Of a stretch of DNA of 64,000 nucleotides, positions 42,661-56,177 are shown piece by piece. The DNA comes from Macrobrachium rosenbergii (lineage: Eukaryota; Arthropoda; Malacostraca; Decapoda; Palaemonidae): NCBI RefSeq assembly GCF_040412425.1, contig NC_089766.1:49319797-49383796 (forward strand), in the 5' to 3' direction. The position numbers were made by a program, and so were the translations under genes. The notes beneath the pieces are model-generated. The model saw nothing but the letters and a program-made list of their open reading frames with translations, ran no database searches and had not been told where the DNA came from. The first letter of the stretch is position 1, and every line of letters starts with the position of its first letter.

Positions 42661-42739
42661 CTTCCGCATGTGAAGGCTTCTTCCGAATTAACTTTGAATA
42701 TGAAGCAAATTCGTCGACAATAATATGAATCTGTATCAG

Positions 42740-42808
<69 letters not shown>

Positions 42809-42840
42809 TAATAATAGTTGTTAAGAAATTCACAATCTCG

Positions 42841-43245
<405 letters not shown>

Positions 43246-43435
43246 ATAATAATAATAATGATAATAATTCATACACATCTCCACAGAACATAACGAAATG
43301 TCTAAGAGAAAATAAGTTTCACAAAACCGAAGTGAAATTATTAATGTGAATATTTACATAAATCAGTCTCAACAAATATAGGGATGATTTTTCAGTGCAT
43401 ATTCCATACCGTGTATATGAAACAGTAACATTACA

Positions 43436-43484
43436 CTGAAAGTCCTTTAAATATACCCAGGGTATATTTGAAGGACCTTGATTA
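43436..43484. repeat. 20-bp inverted repeat
   Basis: AAGTCCTTTAAATATACCC and GGGTATATTTGAAGGACCTT face each other around one base. Confidence 0.85.
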
Positions 43485-44478
43485 CACTAATGAGTAGACG
43501 AGACTGTTCTTCGCATCTTTGACATTACATTTCACTACCAAAATGACTTCTGGAAGTGTGTGATCGGATGAATTTCCTGTATGACGAGATGACAGCGCGC
43601 CCTGAGTTTGTGAGAAAAGGGAACCAGTCCGATACCTTTGAGGTAGTTAGTCCAGACTTCTTTTTTTTTTTTTTTTTTTTTTTTTTAAGTTATTTGGTTT
43701 ATTCTTTATATTGTTTTCCTCATATTTTTTTTTTCCCTCTAAAGCGGAAACCTCTTTAGAAGCAGGGGCGGTACCGAAAACACCAGATGCCCAGGAAGCA
43801 ATATATCGACCTTCAAAAACCAAAAAGTAATTTTTACAAATAAAGCGAAGAAATTGTGGCTATAAGTATAGAGCCATGCTTCAGCAGTAAATGAAAATAA
43901 TTTCTGTCAAAGTAACAATTTGTTACCTACTGCAGCATCATAACCGCAACTGATTTCATAGTCTCGGCTGAGATGAATAAGATACGTGGTATATAAAAGG
44001 CTTTTAATGTCGAAATAAATAAAAATCCACACGAGAAATACTCACAGGTAAACCAGAGAAAGTATGTGATAATAACATGTTGATTGTTGTCGGGTTTCCG
44101 TTGCATGCATGCAGTCTCGGGGAAAACCGACTTGGCGAGAGAATATATATACTGCTGCAGTAAATGCGATGCATCGTTGTCCTGCAGGATTTGGCGAGGC
44201 AGACCTAAGGAGCGGAAGTTGCTTGTGCAGTATTCGAGGAAACAGAGAAGGAAACTCGGCAACTGTTGGAAAGAACAGTCCGAACGAAGAGAGAAGAACA
44301 TTTTCGTCATCCGTAAAAGGGCGCTATACAAGGAAAGGGGTGCTTTATCGCCCTGAATCTTAAGCGCTGCGAGGGTCGTCGTATCTCCGGAGTACTGTAC
44401 TTTGTTTGGTGAAATCAGAAACAAAGATTAATGTACTAAGTAATATGTGATACACAAACGCACTCATTACACACACAC

Positions 44479-44481
<3 letters not shown>
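43485..44481. other. Unique stretch, possible chance ORF
   Basis: A poly(T) run at 43661-43686. The minus frame 44424-43927 (165 codons) is the longest frame in the window apart from 12869-13408 that is not made of repeats, but it starts at TTG, has no domain that I recognise, and a second open frame overlaps it on the plus strand. I treat it as unsupported. Confidence 0.4.
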
Positions 44482-44538
<57 letters not shown>

Positions 44539-44663
44539 CGTATTTATATACATATATCTATATATACATGTCTATATATATAGATATACATAATTATACA
44601 TCTGCATGATGTGAATGTAAATATGTAAATCTATTTACCCGTTTATGTATGTGTATATATGTG

Positions 44664-44739
<76 letters not shown>
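44482..44739. repeat. Two (AT)n tracts
   Basis: AT runs at 44482-44535 and 44671-44739 with ATAC/GTAT-rich sequence between. Confidence 0.92.
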
Positions 44740-44741
<2 letters not shown>

Positions 44742-45183
44742 CAAAGGCCTGCGAGAGGCATGTAGGTATTTTCATCTCACCCAAACTTTAGAAAAACAAA
44801 AACAAAAACAAAAAAATGGGAAGGGAAATACGAATTGGACCTATTCCTTTAAACGGGAAAAAATCGACGATACTCCAAGAGTTCGCTTTCTGATATCAGG
44901 AAAATGGTCAAAATGTTAACACTGTAGGCCTACATCCACTTTCACAGGTTGCTCAGTTCCATGCTGTGGATGAATTTTGGACAGAAAATATCGGAATATT
45001 AAGTCATTAATAATGATAATTATCAATACTGATAAATATGGGCTTTACAAGCAGTAATCCCAGGCATATGAACAGTTAATTTTATGGTTATTTTAGGTCT
45101 TTAAATTAATAGGAAAGGTATGAACAAGATCGACTTTCAGAGCATAGGACCAGGAGATATTTCGGTACATGTAACCCTTGTAT
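44740..45183. other. Unique stretch, nothing recognised
   Basis: No supported feature. Confidence 0.35.
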
Positions 45184-45499
45184 CTTGTAGGGGGTAGTGC
45201 CGTCAGTGCATCTCGTGTGGTGCACTGCAGGCATTACTTATGGTTCTTTGCAGCGTGCCTTCGCCCCCTAGCTACAACCCCTTTCGTTCCTTTTACTGTA
45301 CCTCCTTTCGTATTCTTTTTCTTCCATCTTACCCTCCACCCTCTCCTAACAATTGATTCATAGTGCAACTGCGAGGTTTTCACCCTGTTACACCTTTTAA
45401 ACCTTTTACTTCTCAATTTTCTTTTCAGGGCTGAATGACCTGATAGGTCCCAGTGCTTGGCCCTTGCCCTAAATTCTATATTCAATTCAATTCAATTCT
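45184..45499 (+). mobile_element. SINE-A copy, nearly full length
   Basis: Starts at TTGTAGGGGGTAGTGCC and ends in three TTCAA pentamers. Confidence 0.87.
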
Positions 45500-45817
45500 A
45501 TAGCTCTCGTATGTGCATAGTTCACAATTATATTTATTGTGTTACTTTAACTCTGAATGAGAGATACAATTATTACTCGTTGCAGGAACGTAAAATGAAT
45601 ATAGATACCACTGAACACTTAGTCGCATTCCTAAACATTTACCAACAACAGCTGATTCCCTCTGACGTTGGGAGGATGCAGATTAGGATCATATTAATTG
45701 CCGCAATACCTTTCTCAACGGATGGGATCTAATTTGCACAGTAATAGAAAAGGACGTCAGTTCTACTTCTGTCTCGGGTTTAATTAGCTAGGTGGCGAGG
45801 AGAGTAATAAAACGGTA
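45500..45817. other. Unique stretch, nothing recognised
   Basis: Part of a 91-codon frame starting in the SINE tail. No motif. Confidence 0.35.
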
Positions 45818-46179
45818 CAAGTAGTAAATGCGCTGAAGTTTCTTCGGCGCAATCGAGTTTTCTGTATGGCCGCTACGGCGTCTAATCGAGGCCACCGAAA
45901 ATAGATCTGTTTTTCGGTGGTTTCGGTATAATTCTGTATGAGCCGCGGCTCATGAAACTTTCCACGGACCGGTAGTGGCCTGTCCTATATCGTTGCCAGA
46001 CGCACGATTATATGGCTAACTCTAACCTTAAATAAAATAAAAACTACTGAGTCTAGAGGGCTGCAATTTGGTACGTTTGATGATTGGAGGGTGGATAATC
46101 AACGTACCAATTTACAGCCCGCTAGCCTTAGTAAGTTTTAAGATCTGAGGGCGGACAGAAAAAGTGCGGACGGACAGAC
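45818..46179 (+). mobile_element. Multi-hairpin element (MHE) copy, 3' truncated
   Basis: Best-preserved 5' half. Hairpin 1 GCGCTGAAG / CTTCGGCGC (45830-45850, one G-T wobble), hairpin 2 CCACCGAAAA / TTTTCGGTGG (45892-45920) and long arms around 46047-46140. It stops at CGGACGGACAGACT and lacks the terminal hairpin. Confidence 0.88.
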
Positions 46180-46539
46180 TCCCATTTAGCCGTCTTGTAT
46201 GTGCAAGCATTTGCTGGTAGCTTTATCATCAGTAATTTTTACCTCTTTTCGCCCTTTTTGTTTATGTGAACTTTTTTTTTTTTGTAGAATCTTTCTACTC
46301 AAATTGATGGTATTCCCGCACGTTTCTTAATAGTGAGCGATAACGCAACCAGTTCGCGAGATTTCCTCAATGTCTCGAATTAAGTTTGTCGCCGGTTTGG
46401 TGTGTCAAAAGGCTAATAATCGCCATGCCATCACCATATCCGCTGTGAAATTCAGATGGGGCCGGGATGGGGTTATTAGCACTTCAGCATTATACTTCTC
46501 CAGTTGAAGCTTCTATCCATCCAGTTTCTTGTGCGCATT
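46180..46539. other. Unique stretch, nothing recognised
   Basis: No supported feature. Confidence 0.35.
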
Positions 46540-46849
46540 AGAATAGAATATAGAATTTAGGAAAGAGGCCAAGCGCTTGGACCAAAGGTGTCATTCAGCA
46601 CCGAAACGGAAATTGACAGTAAAAAGGTTTGAAAGGTGTAACAGGAGGAAAACCTCGCAGTTGCACCATGAATCAATTGTTAGAGAGGGTGGAAAGTAAG
46701 ATGGACGAAAAAGAATATGAATGGGGGTACAGTAAAAGGAATGAGAGAGGTTGCAGCTAGTGGCCGAAGGGACGCTGCAAAGAACCTTAAATAATGCCTA
46801 CAGTGCACCGCATGAGGTGCACTAACGGCACTACATCCGTACGGGGGCC
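46540..46849 (-). mobile_element. SINE-A copy, full length, minus strand
   Basis: The tail TTAGAATAGAATATAGAAT begins at 46540 and the 5' end (CCGTACGGGGG) is at about 46847. Head hairpin GTGCACC / GGTGCAC intact. Confidence 0.88.
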
Positions 46850-47344
46850 TGTATTAGTTAACGTAAAGTGAGGACATTCTGTTATGTTATCTCTAACGAG
46901 CTTTTAGAAATTTCTTATTGAACATAAATAACTATAACCTACCGCATATAATCTTTCTATAGGAAGTAACAGAGTTCGTTGTCTGTTAGAACCGTTTCTA
47001 TCGCCATCATACACTTTCTTTCTTTATCCAATTGCCGCATTATTTTCCGTGCATTTGTCCCAGACCACTTTGCCCTCATCAAGTAATTTACGCTGGTCAT
47101 ATTTCATATTTTAATTCGGCACCGTCCTCATAATCAGGTACTTTATTTCATTGATGTTATGATCACTGTTATAATGTGACAATTTGGCTCGTTGAAGTAT
47201 ACGACCTTTAATGACCTGAAATATAGCGGTCTCATGGGTGTCAGTGACCCCGGGATGTTTAATATTCTTAAAATTCCATTAATTATGATACATAGTTGCT
47301 GTGACGGTGAAGTCGTATGTATATATGAATATATATTTATATCT

Positions 47345-47354
<10 letters not shown>
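46850..47354. other. Unique stretch, nothing recognised
   Basis: No supported feature. Confidence 0.35.
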
Positions 47355-47408
<54 letters not shown>

Positions 47409-47501
47409 TTATATACATATATATATATATATATAATTATATGTATATATATATATATATATGATATATATATATATATAATTATTCTGTATATATATAT
47501 A

Positions 47502-47560
<59 letters not shown>
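47355..47560. repeat. Interrupted (AT)n block
   Basis: Several AT runs (47355-47403, 47414-47440, 47444-47480, 47508-47558) with single-base and TT interruptions. Confidence 0.92.
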
Positions 47561-47564
<4 letters not shown>

Positions 47565-47733
47565 CAAAATCACTTGCATTATTGTTTATCCATATACTGT
47601 ACAATCACGTTTTCCAGCTTATTTTTATTCATCTATTTCATTGTTTATAATAGTTTTCAATTTTGTTTTTTCACGTCGTCTAATGCGAGCACGCTACGTT
47701 GTAGATTTTCCACATAGATGTTTGGACGTTTTA

Positions 47734-47735
<2 letters not shown>

Positions 47736-47793
<58 letters not shown>
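47736..47793. repeat. (AAT)n microsatellite
   Basis: About 19 AAT units. Confidence 0.95.
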
Positions 47794-48021
47794 TAATTCG
47801 TAGGCGGTCATATTTGACATTTGTCGTAAATTACCGTAAAGCATTTATGTGACACCTAAAGGTATACAACCGTAAGGGATTCCTTTAATTGCATGTTTCC
47901 TTAATGCAACAGTAATTATTAGGGGAGATTATAGGCGTAATGTAATTCTTTTAATCCCATTTATAATTTTTTTACGGATATGTAGTTTTATAAGTATCCA
48001 CGCATGTCTCGGCAGACATAA

Positions 48022-48033
48022 TAATAATAATAG

Positions 48034-48076
<43 letters not shown>

Positions 48077-48286
48077 GATAAATAAAACAACAGTTATGCA
48101 TGTGTAAGAATATTTAAAAATAAATCTCTATATACAGAGAACTTTCGGGAATCTGTTCGATTCCCCATTTCAGGAAAAAACAGATCCCCGAAAGCTCTCT
48201 GTAGAGATTTATTTTTAAATATACGTACACTATAACTGTGGATTTGTTTCTCCATTTCAAGACTCATGCTACTATGAGTATTTTTC

Positions 48287-48345
<59 letters not shown>
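48022..48345 (-). mobile_element. Hammerhead-like fold-back element flanked by AAT tracts
   Basis: Core 48075-48254: outer arms with ACAGTTAT and ATAACTGTGGATTTGTTTC, inner arms with AAAAATAAATCTCT and AGAGATTTATTTTTAAATA. On the minus strand CTGAAAT precedes stem GGGAATC / GATTCCC (48159-48165 paired with 48147-48153, loop GAACA) and then GAAAG. The plus-strand arm has only CCCCGAAAGCTCTCTG. AAT runs lie at 48028-48075 and 48290-48343, the second after CATGCTACTATGAGTATTTT. Confidence 0.75.
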
Positions 48346-48642
48346 CAGTGGGAAAATTGTGACCCAGGTGGAATAGAATTGATCTCGAGGCATCTTAAGG
48401 AAAAAATTTGAAAGTAATCCATTCTGTTGGTTTGCTGGAGAGGTGCGCTTAATATTTTTTTTTACCTTACATAAATATTCTTATTGAGCTGCCTTGGGAA
48501 GGAAGTGAAATTTTTGGGGGAGTGAAATTTTTTGGGGTGTGTGAGGAAGGGAGATGTCAGACAGCTTGTCAAGGAACATGGTAAAAAATCAACACCTAGC
48601 AAGACGCTTTCGCGTTGCCATTTAGGAATACCTTCTAAGGCA
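48346..48642. other. Unique stretch, nothing recognised
   Basis: GAAATTTTTGGGG is repeated side by side near 48508-48535. Confidence 0.35.
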
Positions 48643-48956
48643 TAGAATACAGGAAGATAGAATTTAGGCCAAAGGCCAACCGCTGGGACCTAAGAGGTCA
48701 TTTAGCACTGAAACGGAAATTGACAATAAGAAGGTTTGAAAGGTGTAACTGGAGGAAAAACCTCGCAGTTGCACTGCAACAATTGTTAGGAGAGGGCGGA
48801 AAGGAAAAATAAGATGGAAGAAAGAGATTATGAACAGAGGTGCAGTAAAAGGAATGAAAGGGGTTGCAGCTAGGAGCCGAAGGGACGCTGCAAAGAACCT
48901 TAAGTTATGCCTACAGTGCACCGCATGAAGTGCACTGACGGCACTACCAAAGGGAG
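48643..48956 (-). mobile_element. SINE-A copy, full length, minus strand
   Basis: From the AGAATTTAGGCC tail side to GACGGCACTACC. The 5' CCCCGTAGGGGG end is worn away. Confidence 0.87.
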
Positions 48957-49353
48957 ATTTCCTAAAGGAGAATTTGATCTGCAGTATAGGCGTAACCACC
49001 CATTGGTGTATATTATCATGCCCAGGATGTAGGAAATTGCCCTTTGTCGTTTAAGAATTGGGCACATACTTTTTATTTACTAAAGCAGCTGCCAGGGAAA
49101 ATGTTTATAAAGTATGCATGGACTAAATGAAACCTTTTGAAATTTAAGAGTTTGTATTTAATCCAAACAATTTATAATAAAGAAACATATTTTTGCCATT
49201 TATGATCGAAATTGTTACGGCACCTTGAGACATAAACAGATCAATCAATAATAATTAATTAATGGGTTGTAGGCGGCTAGAGGGTGGTTAGATTGCTGTG
49301 TCCGGAGGAAGATTCTGTGGAACGCTCGATCACCCCCATAATACTGCTGTTGT
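48957..49353. other. Unique stretch, nothing recognised
   Basis: No supported feature. Confidence 0.35.
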
Positions 49354-49641
49354 CCCCACCTCACGCGGTGCACTGTAGGCAATACTTAAGGTTCTTTGCA
49401 GCGTCCCTTCGGCCCCTAGCTACAACCCCTTTCATTCCTTTTACTGTGCCTCCGTTCGTATTGTCCTTCTTCCATCTTACTTTCCACCCTTTCCTTACAT
49501 TAATTTGTTTCAGTGTGCCTGCGAAGTTTTCCTCCTGTTACACCTTTCAAACCTCCTTTACTCTCAATTCCTCTTTCAGCGCAGAATGACCTCATAGGTC
49601 CCTCCGCTTGATCTTCGGCCTAAATCTTACATATTCCAGTT
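49354..49641 (+). mobile_element. SINE-A copy, 5' truncated in the head
   Basis: Starts CCCCACCTCACGCGGTGCAC, so the left side of the head hairpin is missing. Ends TACATATTCCAGTTCC. Confidence 0.85.
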
Positions 49642-49880
49642 CCATAATACTGTTGGCTGATCGTGTAAGATATGCAAGGCAAAAGTCCTGTGTAGAATCA
49701 GTATAATTTGAGCTTCATAAATATATAGACGCAGAATATAGCCAGTGGAAATTTTGCTGGTAGGCAACAACTCTTCTCTAAATATAAATTTAGATTCCAT
49801 TGGAGTAATGATTAAAGAATCAGAATGATTTTTATGCCGACAAAAACACAGAAGCGTCCTACTAGAAAATCGCATTTAAC

Positions 49881-51220
<1,340 letters not shown>

Positions 51221-51224
51221 CACA

Positions 51225-51520
51225 GGTCGTGGGTGGTGACGCCAACGGTGATTGGTCGGTGCTCCCGAAGGATCCGCCCAAAGGCGTGGCTTTCGACAAT
51301 ACTCACAGCAGGAGAGTCTGTTTACGATTCGTCGGACCAATCAGATGCGAGGATATGAGGGAGGGCTGCCATATGTTGCCATTTGCGGGGGGGGAGCGGA
51401 TGATGGGCGGGGCTGATAATCAGTTGTAACTCGGATAAGGAGCAATTTGGCCGCAGTTCATCTTGAGGACGGTATAGTAGTGTTTATCAGCTTCGCGTTC
51501 TCCTCAGTGTTGGTGAGTGT
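51225..51520 (+). promoter_or_regulatory. Candidate promoter and first exon
   Basis: CpG-rich segment in AT-rich surroundings. It has an inverted CCAAT box (GATTGG, 51250), a CCGCCCAAAGGCGTGGC element (51274), a CCAAT box (ACCAATCAG, 51336), a GCCATATGTTGCCAT element, a GC box (GGGCGGGGC, 51405) and TGATAAT. About 90 bp after the GC box CTCAGTG (51503) fits the arthropod initiator TCAGT, and GGTGAGT (51512-51518) is a strong 5' splice-site match. It could be the start of a plus-strand gene whose coding exons lie beyond the window, or a minus-strand regulatory region. No transcript evidence is available here. Confidence 0.4.
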
Positions 51521-52410
51521 TGGTGAACCTACAGTGTTTGTTTTTGACTTGCCATATCCATCAGAGTTTGGATTGCCATCCAAGTGCTTCTTGCCCAAAA
51601 CACATAAAGAACACGCATCAACCTCATCAGGCTCTGTCTGCCCCTTTAGAGGACCGGAACTGCGGCAACCTCGATCGTCGGTGCGTCGCCGATCATCGGT
51701 AGAGTACTTGTTTATTTTGTTGTTCTTCTGAAGGGTCTGCCTCGATAGGGGTCCTCGGTGTTTATGCGCCCACCATTCCTGATGACCTGAAGTGCTCCTC
51801 CCTTTCGGGAAACGGACCGGATTGCCCGGCCTCGTTAAATCGACTGTTTCAGTCTTGAGAAGGGCGATCGAACGGGGTGAATAGCTTAGAATGCATTGGA
51901 TAAGAAGGTGCTTGACTTTATCATTCCCTCTGCGATAACGTATCAGTCCATCGGTCGCTTGGCCTCGAGGAAAAGTGGACTGGCAAGTCCTTCCTTAATT
52001 AAATGCAAGGAAACGGAGAGACTTTGGTAGGATTGTCGTCTGGTCGTATTAAGTACATTTCACTCAGTTTTCCTGTGGGTGTCGCAAAGCAGATAGCCCG
52101 TCAAACGTGGAGCGTCCAGCATGCACGCTCAGCTGAACAGGGGTCACAGCGGGTGCAGGCTCGGCTGTGGCTGTGTCAACAAAAGAATTAGTCGTATAGA
52201 GGCATCGTTAATTTTGATGGACTGCTTAATAAGCGGTCATTGATAATGATAGTGTACTGACGAATAGATAAGAACATCAAGTGAATATTTATGATGGGAA
52301 TTGATTAGTGGAATGACATATTATGTCCGTAAGCGTAAAAAGGTATGATAATATAGTGATGATTATGATGATGATGAAGATAGCGAGAATAATATATAAA
52401 GACAAAGTAC
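51521..52410. other. Unique, partly GC-rich stretch
   Basis: Up to about 51860 the composition stays CpG-rich (for example CCTCGATCGTCGGTGCGTCG near 51668), then falls. The 94-codon frame at 51447-51731 starts at TTG and has no recognisable domain. It may be transcribed leader or intron if the upstream promoter is real. Confidence 0.35.
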
Positions 52411-52412
52411 GT

Positions 52413-52790
52413 AATTATTATTATTATTATTGGTCAGAATATGAGCCCTATTCATATGGAGCAAGCCCACTAAAGGGGCCACTGACTTGAAATTCAAGCT
52501 TCCAAAGGATATGGTGCTCATTAGGAAGTAAGAGAAGGTAAAGGGGAAATCCAGAAAAGAAATCTCACTTATTAAAAAGAAAATATAAGTTAAATTAATA
52601 AATAGATAAAAATATTTTGCTCATTAAGAAGTGAGAGGAGGTAAAATGGAAATAAAGAAAGAGATCTCTCTTATTAAAAATGAAAAATAAATTAATAGAA
52701 TAATAAATAAATAAAATGTATGAAGAAATAAACAAAAAAGTCGCACTTATAATACAGAAAAAGATCTCGATAATAATCATTTCATTTCAC
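52413..52790 (-). mobile_element. LINE 3' tail with internal repeat
   Basis: A short ATT run (52413-52432) is followed by the inverted LINE 3' region (GGAGCAAGCCCACTAAAGGG and CACTGACTTGAAATTCAAG). The block from CTCATTAGGAAGTAAGAG to AAGAAATCTCACTTATTAAA is repeated in diverged form at 52618-52680, and again in part to 52790. Confidence 0.8.
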
Positions 52791-52879
52791 GATATACCCA
52801 CTTTAAATTCAAGTAGGTTGATGGCTTGAAACCAAGATGCGGCCATGAGAGATTGGTTAAAGATGTAAGCCGGGACTCA

Positions 52880-52900
52880 CAATCGCGCATGCGCGGCATT
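52880..52900. promoter_or_regulatory. NRF1-like palindrome, weak
   Basis: CGCGCATGCGCG (52884-52895) matches the NRF1 consensus exactly in its core. It is isolated, so it is only a motif hit. Confidence 0.2.
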
Positions 52901-53059
52901 ATAATGAAACGCGTTTATTTAGTATACTCTCTAATAATCCATTAATAATGATGAGCCTGAGATATGCAAAACAAAATTAAAATAGCTCCATCACGGTAAG
53001 AAAATTTAAAAAGAATATCCATTAAATATGCCTCGCTGTCGAACCTCTCCGTTCCAGAG

Positions 53060-53330
53060 GTCCTTTATTCCTCACAACGAGGATGTCGTGCAATTGGAAC
53101 TTCAGAAGTTCAAGCGAAGATGCAATGCATTACTACCCTAATACTGTTCTCCTTGCATATTAATACATTTTTGTCTATTTATTAGTTTATTTTTTCTGTT
53201 TAATAAGTGAGATCTCTTCTTTCTGTATACCCCTTTACTTCTCTTTGGAAGTTTGAATTTCAGTCAGTGGCCCCTTTAGTGGGCTTGTTCCATTTGAATA
53301 AGGTTCATATTCTTCTTCTTCTTAATAATG

Positions 53331-53416
<86 letters not shown>
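53060..53416 (+). mobile_element. LINE 3' end with ORF C-terminus and (AAT)n tail
   Basis: The reading frame gives FQRSFIPHNE, then VQLELQKFKRRCNALLP and a stop near 53140. The middle of the motif (TAxLWDSL) is deleted relative to 25229-25720. The 3' region ends TTCTTCTTCTTAATAATG and leads directly into an AAT run (53330-53415), which shows the tail in place. Confidence 0.88.
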
Positions 53417-53772
53417 CTCGTTGCCTCAACTGTGTGATGTAATTATTGCGGAAGACAGGATTTGTCCATCATCGGGAACGAGTTATGATTATTTCCAATG
53501 TTGTTTCAAGCTGAAGCCTTTGTGAAGTTCATCAGAGTCAGGCAAGGAAGGTTAAGGAAAAAGAATTGGCCTGAGACCGACCGAGGGAATTGATAGTGAT
53601 ATAGGATGTAATAGTGAGGGGCGATAGTATGCTTGTGAATTTTCTGAAAGCTACTGCATATAGGGTATGTGTGTATACATATATTTATATGTATATTTAT
53701 TTATATGTATGTATAATGTGTATTATATATAATATATATATATATTTATATGTATATTTATTTATATGTATG

Positions 53773-53775
<3 letters not shown>
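53416..53775. other. Unique stretch, nothing recognised
   Basis: ATAT/GTAT-rich from 53665 onward, where TATTTATATGTATGTATAAT is repeated. Confidence 0.35.

Positions 53776-53861
<86 letters not shown>
53776..53861. repeat. (AT)n microsatellite
   Basis: Two AT runs separated by one A at about 53830. Confidence 0.95.
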
Positions 53862-54190
53862 TGCGTATAAGTGCAACTGTATATAACTTGTATGACATAT
53901 GAACCAGCTCTTTTTCTAAACTTGATCCATGTCTAAGGTAATACCATCAGCATTTGAAGTGTATGAATAACGACGTCGCAAAAGAAAAACAAGCTTGGCA
54001 AAGGATGACCCTTGACACTTACCATTCGGATTGTAATCATTATCCTACGTTATAATTTCCCGAAGGAGGGAATCTGTCTGGCATTCTCTGATGAGAATTA
54101 TAACAGAAATAATATCCAGAGCGTTTGGGAGACTTATTTTATCTTCCCCTTTTAATTCGAGATCACTGTATTTATATTATAGCCAATTTA
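53862..54190. other. Unique stretch, nothing recognised
   Basis: No supported feature. Confidence 0.35.

Positions 54191-54274
<84 letters not shown>
54191..54274. repeat. (AT)n microsatellite
   Basis: About 41 AT units with one G. Confidence 0.95.
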
Positions 54275-54279
<5 letters not shown>

Positions 54280-54411
54280 CACTGAGGATTCTTTTTGTCA
54301 TTATCATTAGCAGAGCAAACAATAGAGGAATTCTGCTGGACTGTTATCAAAAGTTGCGGGTCGCATAAAAGTGGAACGTTCTAACAGTTGTTCAGCCTTT
54401 ATACTAAATAT

Positions 54412-54413
<2 letters not shown>

Positions 54414-54489
<76 letters not shown>
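54414..54489. repeat. (AT)n microsatellite
   Basis: About 37 AT units. Confidence 0.95.
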
Positions 54490-54490
<1 letters not shown>

Positions 54491-54606
54491 CTGCTAAGTA
54501 AAGGACCTAGTGTCAAAGGCCTAGCACTCCAGTGTTTCCGTTTCCTTCGTGGATTTTTATCTTTATTTATATATTCATCACGTTCCATATTTTCGTGATT
54601 CAGTTA

Positions 54607-54735
<129 letters not shown>

Positions 54736-54935
54736 TCAATAGCTTTCAGTAGCTATTACAAACGTAACACCGCTCTTCACTGTTATATCCAATATAAGAT
54801 TTAATTTCCCTCTGACTGGGTAATATAGCACAATAACCTCACGACCAGACGTCATCGATTACAATGAATACAACCCGCAGGCAGTTATTAATGACAGTGA
54901 TATTTCCCAAGAGTAAACTCTTCCATTCCAAATTT

Positions 54936-55184
<249 letters not shown>

Positions 55185-55369
55185 TACACGTGTGTGTAAT
55201 CTCAAGGTCTGGAGCTAGTTACGGTCAGAGACATGTAGGCGTTAGACCGTTTACTTACATCTAATTCTTGATCATTTTTATCCGAAAATTGTAGTCCCGA
55301 GCATCAATTATTTTATTCGAAAATGTCTTATTGCTTCAAATCACATTTTTTTTCGGAAATAACTTACAC

Positions 55370-55575
55370 GAACTAATATTTATTCGTGTGAGGTAAAAAT
55401 TATGCGGCCATAACTAATACATATTCGTGTTATTTAAAGTGCGCACAGTAATTACTCACGTAATGCAAATTGGGCGGACTTACATTTGTTCAAGTAACGT
55501 AAAATATGCAAAGTCATACATTATTTATTATCGTATTTGTGGGACTGATATTTGTGCAATACGATCTGGACAATA
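55370..55575 (+). repeat. Diverged short-unit tandem repeat
   Basis: Variants of TACATTTATTCGTGTAA followed by GTAAAATATGCGxACATAA recur about five times with spacing near 30-40 bp. Heavily diverged, so unit borders are approximate. Confidence 0.4.
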
Positions 55576-55895
55576 TATATGTTTATATATACATATATAT
55601 GTATATGTGTGTGTGTGTATTTCAGCTAAAGATCTAGAATACTACGTGAGTCACTGAAGATGTTGATAATCATCTAGTTCGTCCACTCCTTCCGCAAGGT
55701 GAATGACAAACACGGCTTGTCGATCACCAACCTTTTATTACCACTGTTGACACATCTCTAATAGAGCCAAGTGTCATTGTTTTGGTAACAGGAACATATC
55801 ATTTTACCTGATGCATTACACGAGGTGATGGCGCGTATTGCGCCGTTTCTTCATGCTGAAATAAGACGAGGACTGCGCATTAAATAAGTGCCAAG
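55576..55895. other. Unique stretch, nothing recognised
   Basis: No supported feature. Confidence 0.35.
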
Positions 55896-56177
55896 TTCCG
55901 TAGGGGCGTTAGTGCCGTCTGTGCACCTCATGCGGTGCACTGTAGGCATTACTTAAGGTCCTTTGCAGCGTCCCTTCGGCCCCTAGCTGCAACCCCTTTC
56001 ATTCCGTTTACTGCTCACCCTCTCCTAACAATTGTTTCATAGTGCAACAGCGAGGTTTTCCTCCTGTTACGCCCTTCAGACCTTTTTGCTGTCAATTTCC
56101 GTTTCAGCGCTGAACGACCTCATAGGTCGCAGCGCTCTTGGCCTCTGGCCTAAATCCTATATTCTGCTCTGTTCAAT
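55896..56177 (+). mobile_element. SINE-A copy, internally deleted
   Basis: Jumps from TTCCGTTTACTG to CTCACCCTCTCCTAAC. Flanks AATAAGTGCCAAG and AATAAATGTCAAG form an imperfect 13-bp target-site duplication. Confidence 0.88.

Larger units (their letters stand above)
41655..42806. mobile_element. Nested inverted duplications with four shared ends
   Basis: The motif GTCGACGGATTTGCTTTATA or a close variant occurs four times: inverted at 41658, direct at 41943 and 42086, and inverted at about 42700. Each lies next to an ATT or AAT run (41776-41821, 41873-41923, 41985-42059, 42743-42806). The 42055-42290 segment is an inverted copy of 42530-42750 over about 230 bp, including CCGATACAGGTTCATATTAT and a SINE-like head. 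Two more ACTGCATATC units at 41823 and 41859 flank the second ATT run. Confidence 0.7.

Noticed and set aside
43927..44424. Minus-strand open frame of 165 codons in unique DNA
   Set aside because: The start is TTG, no recognisable motif is present, and an equally open frame overlaps on the plus strand. It remains possible but unsupported.
51447..51731. 94-codon frame downstream of the promoter-like island
   Set aside because: It starts at TTG, crosses the proposed splice donor and has no recognisable domain, so it was not called a coding exon.
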